A stretch of DNA of 39,966 nt, from NCBI GenBank assembly GCA_016185845.1, contig JACPMV010000054.1, forward strand, positions 1-39,966, in the 5' to 3' direction. Both the position numbers and the translations under genes were made by a program. Below, piece by piece: positions 1-9,094 of the stretch. The notes beneath the pieces were generated by a model that ran no database searches, was not told the DNA's origin, and worked only from the letters and a program-made list of their open reading frames with translations. Origin of the DNA: Candidatus Woesearchaeota archaeon. Lineage in GTDB: Archaea > Nanobdellota > Nanobdellia > Woesearchaeales > GW2011-AR4. Position 1 is the first letter of the stretch, and the number at the start of each line of letters is the position of its first letter.

Positions 1-2
1 AT

Positions 3-164
3 GATACTTTGAAAGAAATCTGCATGAAGCTGCACAAGGATTTCATCAATAAGTTCAAGTTTGCAAGGATATGGGGGAAATCCGTCAAATTTCCGGGTAT
101 GAAACTGCGCAGGCTTGACCACATTGTTGAAGACAATGACATTGTTGAAATCCATACAGGATGA
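3..164 (+). CDS. C-terminal fragment of a DRG/Obg-type GTP-binding protein (TGS domain), 5'-truncated by the window
   Basis: Frame 3 reads ...DTLKEICMKLHKDFINKFKFARIWGKSVKFPGMKLRRLDHIVEDNDIVEIHTG*; TGS-domain-like tail of archaeal DRG GTPases. Confidence 0.7.
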   Translation, partial: DTLKEICMKLHKDFINKFKFARIWGKSVKFPGMKLRRLDHIVEDNDIVEIHTG

Positions 165-385
165 CATAACATTTATAAATCTCAAATGATTGCCAATTTT
201 AATGAAGAAATTATATAACATCATGGCCCATATCGGGTTTGCTTTCTACAGGATATTTTCAGGCTTCAGGTATTTTTTCTTTTATTTTATGCTTTGATTG
301 TGCGTTTACGCCTGATAAATTTTTTATGCACCTGGCAAGGCTGCAAACAAAAATAATATATACCCTTGAAAGTTATCTGGCAAAG

Positions 386-898
386 ATGAACATTACAGTA
401 ACCGGATTCAGCGGCACTGGCAAAACGACAATCTCCATGCTGTTAGCTAGAAGCATGAGCAAGAAGCTGATTTCCACTGACGAGGAAATAAGAAAATCCA
501 TGAAGCTCAGCCCTGAGAGAATAGTTAAGAGATACGGCTGGGAGAGGCTAAGGGAGGCTGAAGCCAGCATTATAGAAAACATAAGTGAGCTGGACAATTA
601 TGTATTGGATGCCGGGTGCGGTGTTTTGCTGAGAAATGAAAACGTTGTCAACTTAAAAAAGAGCGGAATCATAGTATTTCTTACAGCCGATGCAAGAGCT
701 ATAGCCTCCAGGCTAAAAAGGAAAGAGGAAAAAACAGATTTTACAAAAAGCAACTACATAGACAAGGTAAAGGGCGCCTTGGACGAGTTTGAGACGAGGC
801 ACAAAAAGGCTGCAGATTATGCAATTGACACGTCTGACATGAGTCCGGAAGAGGCCTGCAGCCTGATAATTCATTATGTGCAGCTGGAGTTGCATTAA
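386..898 (+). CDS. Shikimate-kinase-like P-loop kinase
   Basis: MNITVTGFSGTGKTTISMLLARS (Walker A), VLDAGCGVLLRNENVVNL resembling the shikimate kinase GGG region; TATA-like ataatatata about 26 bp before ATG 386, so the longer ORF start at 239 is unlikely. Confidence 0.7.
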   Translation: MNITVTGFSGTGKTTISMLLARSMSKKLISTDEEIRKSMKLSPERIVKRYGWERLREAEASIIENISELDNYVLDAGCGVLLRNENVVNLKKSGIIVFLTADARAIASRLKRKEEKTDFTKSNYIDKVKGALDEFETRHKKAADYAIDTSDMSPEEACSLIIHYVQLELH

Positions 899-907
899 GC
901 CGGCTTT

Positions 908-2428
908 ATGGAAATAAAAAAATTGGCGGAAAGCCTGAACCCTGCGGAAAGAAAAGTCGCCAGGGTCCTGGATGATATCAATTCATTTGATGAGATAATC
1001 AAAGCAACCGGGCTGAAGGATGTGGAAGTCATGAGGGCCCTGCAGTGGCTTCAGAACAAAAATATCGTCAGGATAAAAGAATCGCAGAAAGAGGTTGTCT
1101 CTCTTGACGAAAACGGCATTAAATACCTGAAATACGGGCTGCCGGAGGCAATTTTTCTTGAAAATGTTGAAAAGACAGTTTCCATGGGCGAACTTGGGAA
1201 AAAAACAAATCTCAGCAGCGAGGAGCTTGCTATTTCACTTGGAGTCCTGAAATCAAAAGCTGCCATCGAGATAAGGAAAGACAAGGATATCATTGTTTCC
1301 ATAACAGAGCATGGGAGGCAGATTCTGAAAAACGGGTTTGCCGAGCAACAGTTTCTGAAAGAGAGCTTCCCGAAAGAAATTAACATGCTCAGGGGCGAGG
1401 AAAAGCTGGCTCTTGAAAACCTGAAAAAAAGAAAAAAAATTGTAAAGGTCGAGCTGAAGAAAACTATTGCTGCAGAGCTGACAGAGACCGGAAAAAAACT
1501 GCTGAAGGAAAAGTTTGATGATGATATGATTGAAAGGCTTTCGCCTTCTATGCTCAAATCAGGCTCTTGGAAGGGAAAAAGATTCAGGAGGTTTGACGTA
1601 AAAGTAAATGTCCCGGGCATTTTTGCCGGAAGAAAGCAGCATTACAGGAGATTCTTGGATGAGATAAGGCAGAAGTTTGTCGCCCTTGGATTCCGGGAGA
1701 TGTCCGGCCCGATAGTAGAGACTTACTTCTGGGACATGGATGCGCTGTTCATGCCGCAGTTTCATTCCGCAAGGGACATCCATCAGGGGTACTACATAAA
1801 AGAGCCCAAATATGCAAAAGACCTGCCCGAAGACAAAATTAAAAATGTCAAATCCGCGCATGAAAGCGGATTCGGCACAGGTTCAAAAGGATGGAGATAT
1901 GAGTTTGATGCTAAAAGGACCCACAGGCATATTTTAAGGACGCATGACACATCAATTTCTGCAAGAACCCTTGCCTCCAAGGACCTTAAAATCCCAGGAA
2001 AATATTTCCAGATATCAAGATGCTTCAGGTATGACATTGTTGACGCAACGCATCTGTCTGATTTCAACCAGGTCGGGGGATTTGTAATAGAGGAAGGAAT
2101 CAATTTCGGCCACCTGAAGTCATTATTAAGGATGTTCGCGGAAGAGTTTGCAGACGCAAAAGAAATCAGGATAGTTCCGAGCTATTTTCCATTTACAGAG
2201 CCTTCAGCTCAGCTCATGGTCAGGCATCCGGACATTGGGTGGATTGAGCTTGGCGGCTCGGGAATATTCAGGCCTGAGATGGTCAAGCCCCTGATAGGAA
2301 AGGAAGTCCCGGTCATTGCGTGGGGAGTCGGATTAGACAGATTGGCGATGTTCAAGCTCGGAATCAAGGATATAAGGCAGTTATTCTCTCATGATCTGGA
2401 GTTTTTAAGGAATGCAAAAGTGATTTGA
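908..2428 (+). CDS. pheS: Phenylalanyl-tRNA synthetase alpha subunit
   Basis: 506 aa; class II aaRS motifs (FREMSGPIVETYFWDMDALFMPQFHSARD, FRYDIVDATHLSDFNQVGGFV, GVGLDRLAMFKLGIKDIRQLF). Confidence 0.95.
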   Translation: MEIKKLAESLNPAERKVARVLDDINSFDEIIKATGLKDVEVMRALQWLQNKNIVRIKESQKEVVSLDENGIKYLKYGLPEAIFLENVEKTVSMGELGKKTNLSSEELAISLGVLKSKAAIEIRKDKDIIVSITEHGRQILKNGFAEQQFLKESFPKEINMLRGEEKLALENLKKRKKIVKVELKKTIAAELTETGKKLLKEKFDDDMIERLSPSMLKSGSWKGKRFRRFDVKVNVPGIFAGRKQHYRRFLDEIRQKFVALGFREMSGPIVETYFWDMDALFMPQFHSARDIHQGYYIKEPKYAKDLPEDKIKNVKSAHESGFGTGSKGWRYEFDAKRTHRHILRTHDTSISARTLASKDLKIPGKYFQISRCFRYDIVDATHLSDFNQVGGFVIEEGINFGHLKSLLRMFAEEFADAKEIRIVPSYFPFTEPSAQLMVRHPDIGWIELGGSGIFRPEMVKPLIGKEVPVIAWGVGLDRLAMFKLGIKDIRQLFSHDLEFLRNAKVI

Positions 2429-4087
2429 ATGCCGACAATAACATTTTCATTAAAGGATCTGCAGAACCTCGCAGGGAAAAAGCTGAAAATAGAGGAAGTT
2501 CATGACTTTGCCATTTATGGAAAGGCAGAGGTTGAAGCTTACGACGGGGAAACAGACGAGATTAAAATAAATTTTGAGGACACGAATCTGCCTTATTTGT
2601 GGTCAGTTGAGGGGTTTGCAAGGCTGCTGAAAGGAATCCTTAGATTGCATAAGGGGATTCCTGAGATTAAGATCAGTAAGGGAGATTATCAGGTAGTTGT
2701 CGACAAGTCAATAATGAAAGACAGGCCTTTCATCACATGCTTTGCCGCAAAAGGAAGAAAGATTGATGATTACCTGCTGAAGCAGATTATCCAGCTGCAG
2801 GAAAAATTCTGCGAAGGCTACGGAAGAAAAAGGCAGAAAGTCTCAATCGGATTATATTCTTATAAAAAAATAAAATTCCCGCTGCATTACAAGGCTGCCG
2901 AGCCGGAAAGCGTTGAATTTGTGCCGCTGGAATTCAAGGCAAAAATGAATTTAAGGGAAATTCTTGCAGACCATCCAAAAGGAAAGGAATATGCATGGAT
3001 TTTAGACGGATGGCAAAAATACCCCATTTTGATGGATGACAAGAATGAAGTCCTGAGCTTTATTCCGATAATAAACTCGGATTTCACCGGCAGGCTCGAG
3101 ATTGGCGATGAAAATATTTTTTTCGAGGCCACTGGAACTGATGAAAGTGCAGTTAATCTGGCGGCAAATATTTTTGCCTATGCGCTGTCTGACAGGGGGT
3201 TCCAGATTTATTCTGTTGAGGTAAAATACCCGAATAAAAAAATTGAAACTCCGCATTTGGAGAATGAAAAAATCCTGATTAAAAATGAGCATATAAAACA
3301 GCTGTTTGGGCTGGAATTAAAAGAAAATGAAGTAAAGACTCTTCTTGAGAAGGCAGGGTATAATTTCCATAATTACAAAGTCGAGATTCCTGCTTACAGG
3401 CATGATGTGATTCATCCTTATGATGTTGTCGAGGATATAGGGATAATGTACGGCTTTGACAAAATAGAGGAAAGGCCTCTGAAAACATTTACGGCAGGCT
3501 CTGTGCTCAGGATGAATGATTTCACCTGCAAAATAAGGGAGATTCTTGCAGGGCTTGGCTATCAGGAGATAATGAGCGGCGTTTTGACTAATAAACCATA
3601 TCTTTACGAAAAAATGAATATTGATGATTTTGGAACAATTGAGATAGAGGATTACATGTCAGAGACGTATTCTGCTGTCAGGAGCTGGATTTTGCCCAGC
3701 CTGATGGAAGTTTTCTCAAAAAACAAGCACGTTGACTTTCCCCAGATGATTTTTGAGGAGGGCGTTGCCAATTCGAGAAAAGGCGAAAAAATTGAGGAGT
3801 TTGAAAGGATTGCTGCCGCTGTCTCTCATGAAAAGGCAAATTATACTGATGTCCGGCAGGTGCTTGACTGCATTATGAGATTATTGGGGCTGCATTACGA
3901 TATCGAGGAAGCAGAGCACGGCTCTTTCATCGAAGGAAGAGCTGGAAGGGCAATAGTGAAAGGAAGGAAGATTGCTTATCTTGGCGAAATAAGCCCCAAA
4001 GTGCTTGAAAACTGGAATTTGGAAATGCCTGTTGCTGCCTTGGAATTAAACATGACAGAATTGTTTGAGATAGTGGAGAAGAGATAG
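2429..4087 (+). CDS. pheT: Phenylalanyl-tRNA synthetase beta subunit
   Basis: 552 aa; directly follows pheS; B5-like and core-like regions (YRHDVIHPYDVVEDIGIMYGFDKI). Confidence 0.95.
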   Translation: MPTITFSLKDLQNLAGKKLKIEEVHDFAIYGKAEVEAYDGETDEIKINFEDTNLPYLWSVEGFARLLKGILRLHKGIPEIKISKGDYQVVVDKSIMKDRPFITCFAAKGRKIDDYLLKQIIQLQEKFCEGYGRKRQKVSIGLYSYKKIKFPLHYKAAEPESVEFVPLEFKAKMNLREILADHPKGKEYAWILDGWQKYPILMDDKNEVLSFIPIINSDFTGRLEIGDENIFFEATGTDESAVNLAANIFAYALSDRGFQIYSVEVKYPNKKIETPHLENEKILIKNEHIKQLFGLELKENEVKTLLEKAGYNFHNYKVEIPAYRHDVIHPYDVVEDIGIMYGFDKIEERPLKTFTAGSVLRMNDFTCKIREILAGLGYQEIMSGVLTNKPYLYEKMNIDDFGTIEIEDYMSETYSAVRSWILPSLMEVFSKNKHVDFPQMIFEEGVANSRKGEKIEEFERIAAAVSHEKANYTDVRQVLDCIMRLLGLHYDIEEAEHGSFIEGRAGRAIVKGRKIAYLGEISPKVLENWNLEMPVAALELNMTELFEIVEKR

Positions 4088-5236
4088 ATGGCTAATAAAG
4101 GTCATAAGAAAACGTGGATAGCAGTTTTGCTTAATTTCTTTATTTATGGTTTAGGCTATATTTATTTAAGAAAGAAAATTGGTTTGGGTATATTATTACT
4201 TATTTTAGATATGGTTTCATTTGGATTCATAAGTAATTCTTTTTCTAATTTAGGTGCAGATGAAGTGTTTTTTTGGGTATTAGTTGGAGTATGGTTAGCC
4301 CTAGACGCTTATAGATTATCAACAGGACATAGAATTACAGCTCTCAGTGAATCCTCACAAAAAATTGGAGAAAAAATCTTAGATACTTTAATAGTATTAC
4401 TTGTTATTAGTTTATTGCTACACTCAATAGTATCAACTTTAAATCCTAAAGAAGCAAAATCTTTATCACTCCTACAAACAGATGTAAAAACTAAAACAAC
4501 TCAAGAATTACAATCCCAAACAAAAGTAGTTAAAATTTATATTAATACATTTCCTTCTGGCGTAGATAAAAAATATGAAAATTCAATAAGGGAAGCTATG
4601 TCTTTTTACGAAAGGATTTCATCAAATTTAAGTGTAAGTTTAAGTTTTATAGAAGTTTCAAAATTCTCAGAAGCGGATGTTTATATAAATTGGTTTAAAG
4701 AATTTGGAACGGGTTCGCTTGGTCATACTATAAATCAAAAAGGCATTGATATAGGATTAGGGGATAGTAATTGTTTAGAAAGATGGAGACCTTATACTTA
4801 TGATACAGTTTTACATATAGCCAAGCACGAACTTGGGCATGCTTTAGGGGCTGATGATGACTATGAGCATCCTGATACATTAATGTATTATAAGTTTTTA
4901 ACAAAATATGAAATAGATATTGAAGAAAGCGATGTTCTCTCAGATGGTTGGAGTACATTCTATCCCGTTTGCACAAAAAATGATGTAGCAATTTATTCAT
5001 TTGAAGTAACATCTACAGAACCACTGGATATATACATAGTTCCTTCTAGACAAGATTATGAACTGTTTCGTAAAGGATTGAAATTCACACACTATCCTCC
5101 ATGTCAAGAAGAAAAAGTTAAATTTTATGAAAAAAAATGTCCTGTTCTTAGAGATTTCGGCATAATTTTGAAAAATCCGAGTGAATTACTTGGTGGAAAC
5201 ACTGCACAATTTAAAATTAAAGTAAAAGAAAGTTAA
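4088..5236 (+). CDS. Membrane-anchored putative metzincin-type zinc metalloprotease
   Basis: Several N-terminal TM segments; HELGHALGADDDYEHPDTLMY fits HExxHxxGxxD followed by a possible Met-turn; clearly lower GC than neighbours. Confidence 0.65.
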   Translation: MANKGHKKTWIAVLLNFFIYGLGYIYLRKKIGLGILLLILDMVSFGFISNSFSNLGADEVFFWVLVGVWLALDAYRLSTGHRITALSESSQKIGEKILDTLIVLLVISLLLHSIVSTLNPKEAKSLSLLQTDVKTKTTQELQSQTKVVKIYINTFPSGVDKKYENSIREAMSFYERISSNLSVSLSFIEVSKFSEADVYINWFKEFGTGSLGHTINQKGIDIGLGDSNCLERWRPYTYDTVLHIAKHELGHALGADDDYEHPDTLMYYKFLTKYEIDIEESDVLSDGWSTFYPVCTKNDVAIYSFEVTSTEPLDIYIVPSRQDYELFRKGLKFTHYPPCQEEKVKFYEKKCPVLRDFGIILKNPSELLGGNTAQFKIKVKES

Positions 5237-5238
5237 AT

Positions 5239-5754
5239 TTATTCTTTCTTCTCTTCATTCTTTGGAGTTTTCTTCGGCTTCTCACTCTTAGGCTTTGTTT
5301 CCTTTTTGTCAGGCTTGTGTTCGTGCTTATGCTCATCTTTTTTCTCTTCAACCAATCCAGCCTTCTCTTCCAAAGTTACTGCTTTTGCCTCTGGCTTTTC
5401 CTCTTTTTTCTTCGGCCTGAAGATGTCCCTCAGCTTCTTCTTCTCTTCTTTTTGAGAGCGGATCTGCTCCGGCGTTTTTCTTTTTGCCTTTGGCTTCTGT
5501 GTTTTTGGCTTTGGCTTTGTTTCCCTGGTTCCTATGCCTAATTCTTTCAGTGCCTTGGAAACTTCATCGTGAGGTGCATTTTTCTTAATATCAATTTTCT
5601 GCTCCAGAGGCTCAACATGCAGGATATTGCACTTTCTTCTTCTGGTCTCTCCGTCAAGCAGGACATAGTTGTTATCCAGCACATCTATTATCACTGCCTT
5701 TTTTCCGGCGTCCCTTCCCGCAATTTTTATGACGATTCTTCCTATATCTATCAT
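5239..5754 (-). CDS. rpl14e: Ribosomal protein L14e (eL14) with long charged C-terminal tail
   Basis: MIDIGRIVIKIAGRDAGKKAVIIDVLDNNYVLLDGETRRRKCNILHVEPL is eL14-like; Lys/Glu/Pro-rich tail; position at the distal end of the superoperon. Confidence 0.9.
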   Translation of the reverse strand: MIDIGRIVIKIAGRDAGKKAVIIDVLDNNYVLLDGETRRRKCNILHVEPLEQKIDIKKNAPHDEVSKALKELGIGTRETKPKPKTQKPKAKRKTPEQIRSQKEEKKKLRDIFRPKKKEEKPEAKAVTLEEKAGLVEEKKDEHKHEHKPDKKETKPKSEKPKKTPKNEEKKE

Positions 5755-5887
5755 TTTGTTCCTCCAAATCACCAGTGATCAAGAAATCAGCAAATCAGCA
5801 TTTGCCATGTCTCCCACCACTTAACTAGAGGTAATGTCGCCATTTACCCAAGTGATTTTTTTGTTATTTTTGATTGATTTAAAAAAA

Positions 5888-6154
5888 TTATTTTATTGCC
5901 CTTTTTATCATTTCAAGCCTCATGCACCTGCTGCAAAGCATTCCGCCGTAGGGCCTTTCAGGCCTTTTTTTTGTCTTTGCCATGCTCCTCATTTTGTACG
6001 GGCGCTCTCTTGGAATTCCCTTCAAAACAGCTCCGCAGCCGGAGCAGTGCGCTGGCTTGGGCTTTCTTCTTTTATAATGAATATGGGTGCTTCCTCCTGG
6101 AACTTTTCTGAACAGTTTTCTCAGGCTTCTTGACCTTAATCTTGGCGCTGGCAT
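5888..6154 (-). CDS. rpl34e: Ribosomal protein L34e (eL34)
   Basis: MPAPRLRSRSLRKLFRKVPGGSTHIHYKRRKPKPAHCSGCGAVLKGIPRERP...; Zn-binding cysteine pairs. Confidence 0.93.
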   Translation of the reverse strand: MPAPRLRSRSLRKLFRKVPGGSTHIHYKRRKPKPAHCSGCGAVLKGIPRERPYKMRSMAKTKKRPERPYGGMLCSRCMRLEMIKRAIK

Positions 6155-6177
6155 AGTTTTGCGGAAAGAAGTTTGGT

Positions 6178-6185
6178 TTATAAAG
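6178..6185 (-). promoter_or_regulatory. TATA-box candidate for L34e
   Basis: tttataaag centred about 27 bp upstream of L34e ATG (6154). Confidence 0.55.
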
Positions 6186-6199
6186 GTTATTATGGCAAT

Positions 6200-6209
6200 C
6201 TTTAAATAT
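6200..6209 (+). promoter_or_regulatory. TATA-box candidate for the pilin-like gene
   Basis: ctttaaatat about 27-30 bp upstream of ATG 6236. Confidence 0.55.
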
Positions 6210-6235
6210 CTGTGATTAAAACAAATATTCACAAC

Positions 6236-6724
6236 ATGGCGCTTATTTTCAGCTCAAAAAAAGGAGTATCTCCGCTGATTGCTACTATTCTTCTGATAGC
6301 TTTTGCTGTTGCGCTCGGCTCTGTAGTAATGAACTGGGGCCTGAACCTGAATTTAGGCAAGCCAGATGACAAATGCGGCAATGTCGCTGTAAAAATAAGG
6401 GAAAGCGGCAATTTTGAAGCATGTTACGGGGATTTTGGGCAGAATGCCTACATCAACTTCATTTTGGACAATGTCGGAGCTGCCGACATAAGCGGGCTTA
6501 CCATATTAATCGTAGGGGAGAAAGGAACCAAGCTTTCCGAGCTGCAAAAAGCAATCAAAAAAGAGTCTTTGCTGGATGAAAAAAGCAAGGAAGTCAGCTA
6601 TAATTTTGATGTTTACGGAAGCATAAAACAGGTCCAGTTCATACCGAAAGTTGTGGTTAACCAGGAAACGGTTGTCTGCGCCAAGAATTTGGCGGAAGCC
6701 AACAAAATCGGGATATGCGGCTAA
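6236..6724 (+). CDS. Archaeal type IV pilin-like / archaellin-N-terminal-like secreted protein
   Basis: MALIFSSKKGVSPLIATILLIAFAVALGSVVMNWG: class III signal peptide (KKG|VSP) plus hydrophobic H-domain. Confidence 0.85.
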   Translation: MALIFSSKKGVSPLIATILLIAFAVALGSVVMNWGLNLNLGKPDDKCGNVAVKIRESGNFEACYGDFGQNAYINFILDNVGAADISGLTILIVGEKGTKLSELQKAIKKESLLDEKSKEVSYNFDVYGSIKQVQFIPKVVVNQETVVCAKNLAEANKIGICG

Positions 6725-7497
6725 TAAACCTTTAATATTTTTCTCAGGGCCATGGTGAATATTATCGAGCACCATATGTAGACCCCGAGCCATCCAAGCC
6801 AGTCCCTGAAGCCGATAGGTATAAGGACTTTTTTCTTGTAATCTATTGAAATTGATTTTATGCTGCCCTTGGCCTGCTTCAAAGCCGGCAGATATTTGTT
6901 TTCATCAGTTATCAAAACGCTGTGCTGCTGATTCTCTTCATTGTAGGATATTTCTATGACGTGCTCGCCTTCTTTTCCTTTTAATTTCCACGAAGCTGTT
7001 TTCTCGTATGTTTTTTTATTGACTGTTCCAGCGGCTATTTCTGCCTTGGCATTTCCAATGATTGTTATTTCTTCAGGCACAATTATTTGCGCTTCGCCGC
7101 CTGCAGTTTTATCAAAAACCGCATAAACACTGAATTCCTGCATGGGGTGTATGCTGTCGTAGGCGAATGTAGCGTTCATCCACCCGAATATGAAAAAAAT
7201 AGGTATTAGCGTGATTAAAGTAGGCTTGAGGGAATGCGACATGTATTTCATGTTTGATTCCATGGCTTTTTTCTGCATCTCCATCATTTTTGCAGGGTTG
7301 CCCTTCAGCTCTTTCATCTGTTTTTGATATGATTTCATCTCGTACTTGAGATTTTTCATCGTCTCCTGGTTTGTCATGTATTTTGTTATCAGGATTATCA
7401 GGAGAGAGATTAAAAATGACAGGATTATAATAGCCAAGAGAGTAGGGAGCTTGAGCAAAGGGGCAAATGCAATATTTAAAAAATCATAATATGCCAT
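6721..7497 (-). CDS. DUF106 / EMC3-like membrane protein (archaeal YidC-like insertase family)
   Basis: TM segments and coiled-coil YMTNQETMKNLKYEMKSYQKQMKELKGNPAKMMEMQKKAMESNMKYM; located after secY as in other archaea; ATG 7497 preferred to GTG 7506. Confidence 0.85.
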   Translation of the reverse strand: MAYYDFLNIAFAPLLKLPTLLAIIILSFLISLLIILITKYMTNQETMKNLKYEMKSYQKQMKELKGNPAKMMEMQKKAMESNMKYMSHSLKPTLITLIPIFFIFGWMNATFAYDSIHPMQEFSVYAVFDKTAGGEAQIIVPEEITIIGNAKAEIAAGTVNKKTYEKTASWKLKGKEGEHVIEISYNEENQQHSVLITDENKYLPALKQAKGSIKSISIDYKKKVLIPIGFRDWLGWLGVYIWCSIIFTMALRKILKVY

Positions 7498-7500
7498 CTC

Positions 7501-7528
7501 AGCCACCCATGAGTTTTCTCATAATCGG
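7501..7528 (-). pseudogene. Diverged duplicate of the secY 3' end
   Basis: Minus strand encodes PIMRKLMGG* versus the true SecY tail PMMRKFMGG*; agccacccatgagttttctcataatcgg vs agccacccatgaacttacgcatcattgg, 22/28 identical. Confidence 0.6.
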
Positions 7529-7544
7529 CAGCCTTTTAGCAAAA

Positions 7545-7635
7545 TGTCGAAAATCTACAGATTTTCGAGCACACGCAAACCTTTGGTTTGCTTTGGCTTG
7601 ACCAAAACTATGCAATGTGGAATTTTCAATTCCAC
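7545..7635. repeat. Hairpin block C: three consecutive perfect inverted repeats
   Basis: TCGAAAATCT/AGATTTTCGA (7547-7556, 7559-7568), GCAAACC/GGTTTGC (7575-7581, 7585-7591), GTGGAATT/AATTCCAC (7617-7624, 7628-7635); first hairpin set as TGTC...GAGCA. Confidence 0.8.
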
Positions 7636-7653
7636 GAAACGATTGAAACATTT

Positions 7654-9057
7654 TTAGCCACCCATGAACTTACGCATCATTGGATTCATGTCCATCATGT
7701 GCTGCCTTGCTATGTCCTCATAAAGCCTGTAAACAATCATGACTGTAAGCAGCAGTCCTGTCCCGCTTGTCAATGCGCCGGTCAGGTCTGCAAGGGCCGC
7801 CAAAAATCCCACTGCAATCCCTCCCATTATTGTCAATGGCCAGATATACCTGTTGAGCAATCTTTCCAAAACTCTTTCATCTTTCCTGAATCCCGGAATC
7901 TGCAGGCCGCTTGAAATCATCTGCCTGGCCTGCGATTTTGCGTCCATGCCTGCAGTCTGCACCCAGAAAATGCTGAATATAACGCTGCCGACGATAAAAA
8001 ATAGGATGTATACCAATGCCTGCAGATATTGAGTTGAGCCTATCAATAAGGTATGCTGCTGTATGATACTTCTTATGATGCTTGGGCCCTGCAGCCAGTA
8101 TACAAAACCCGAAATCGGCTGGCCTGTTGATGCGCTGAAAGTCCCAAGCCACGCATGGCCTGCGTTTTGCAGCAGCCTCCCCCACAGCTGGAAATTTGCA
8201 ATCAATGCTGCTACCAATATAACGGGGATGTTTGAAGTGTAGATGAAAGCCAACGGCCATCTTATACCGTGCCCCCTAACCATGCCGAATGACAAAGGAA
8301 TTTCAACTTTCATGGCCTGGGCATATACTGCAATGACAAAAACAAGTATAGTGGCTATGACTGCAGACAGCATTATAGTTGCTGTAGTTATTTCCCCGTT
8401 TACCAGGCTTATCACAAAAGTAGGTATCGCGCCTGGCGGATAAATCGAGCCAGGAGGCACTATCCAGTTGAATGCCTGCAAAAACAGGCTTTTGCTTACG
8501 CCTGCCGCAATAAAAAGGCTGATACCGGAGCCGAATCCCCATTTGCTCACTACCTCATCTAAAAACAGTATCAATATTCCGCCTAAAATAAGCTGGAACA
8601 CAAGCATCAGCTGCAACTGCAAGTAAAATCCGGTGCCTGCAAAATTCTCCGGCGGGGCCAATCCCCCCAAAAAAACATAGATAGCTCCTTCAAATATTAT
8701 GAAAAAGAAAGCCATCATTTTTTGGGTGCCCTGGAATGATTTTTTGCCTTCCGGATTTGTAAGGTCAAATTTCCATATTCCCGAGCCGTTGAGCAGCTGC
8801 AATACTATAGAGGCAGTTACTATGGGTCCTATTCCCAGCGAGATTATTGATCCGAATTCAGCGCCAAGCAGGATAGACAAAGTCTCAAAATTCTGCAATG
8901 CGTTGACTCCCAAGCCAAACAAGGGCATTAAGCCCAATATGAAAAAGATAGCAAGCACTATCCCTGTCCACTTAAGTTTTTCCCTGAAAGAAAGGGTCTT
9001 TTGAGTAGGCCCCTCAACTTCCGGAAGATTTGAGATTATGGTGTGCCAAAGAGACAT
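7654..9057 (-). CDS. secY: Preprotein translocase subunit SecY
   Basis: 467 aa polytopic protein; GLMPLFGLGVNALQNFETLSILLGAEFGSIISLGIGPIVTASIVLQLL; position after L15. Confidence 0.95.
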   Translation of the reverse strand: MSLWHTIISNLPEVEGPTQKTLSFREKLKWTGIVLAIFFILGLMPLFGLGVNALQNFETLSILLGAEFGSIISLGIGPIVTASIVLQLLNGSGIWKFDLTNPEGKKSFQGTQKMMAFFFIIFEGAIYVFLGGLAPPENFAGTGFYLQLQLMLVFQLILGGILILFLDEVVSKWGFGSGISLFIAAGVSKSLFLQAFNWIVPPGSIYPPGAIPTFVISLVNGEITTATIMLSAVIATILVFVIAVYAQAMKVEIPLSFGMVRGHGIRWPLAFIYTSNIPVILVAALIANFQLWGRLLQNAGHAWLGTFSASTGQPISGFVYWLQGPSIIRSIIQQHTLLIGSTQYLQALVYILFFIVGSVIFSIFWVQTAGMDAKSQARQMISSGLQIPGFRKDERVLERLLNRYIWPLTIMGGIAVGFLAALADLTGALTSGTGLLLTVMIVYRLYEDIARQHMMDMNPMMRKFMGG

Positions 9058-9094
9058 TTTTTTTTGTAAATTTTAATTATGTATTAATTTTGTT

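Noticed and set aside
239-385. N-terminal extension of the shikimate-kinase-like ORF from 239
   Set aside because: The P-loop begins at the internal Met (386) and a TATA-like element lies in the extension; the extra residues look non-coding.
1051-1861. Antisense ORFs over pheS (1051-1620, 1559-1861) and similar shadow ORFs opposite ribosomal and PolD genes
   Set aside because: Lie opposite clearly homologous genes and give low-complexity Ser/Phe/Leu-rich translations with no recognisable motifs.
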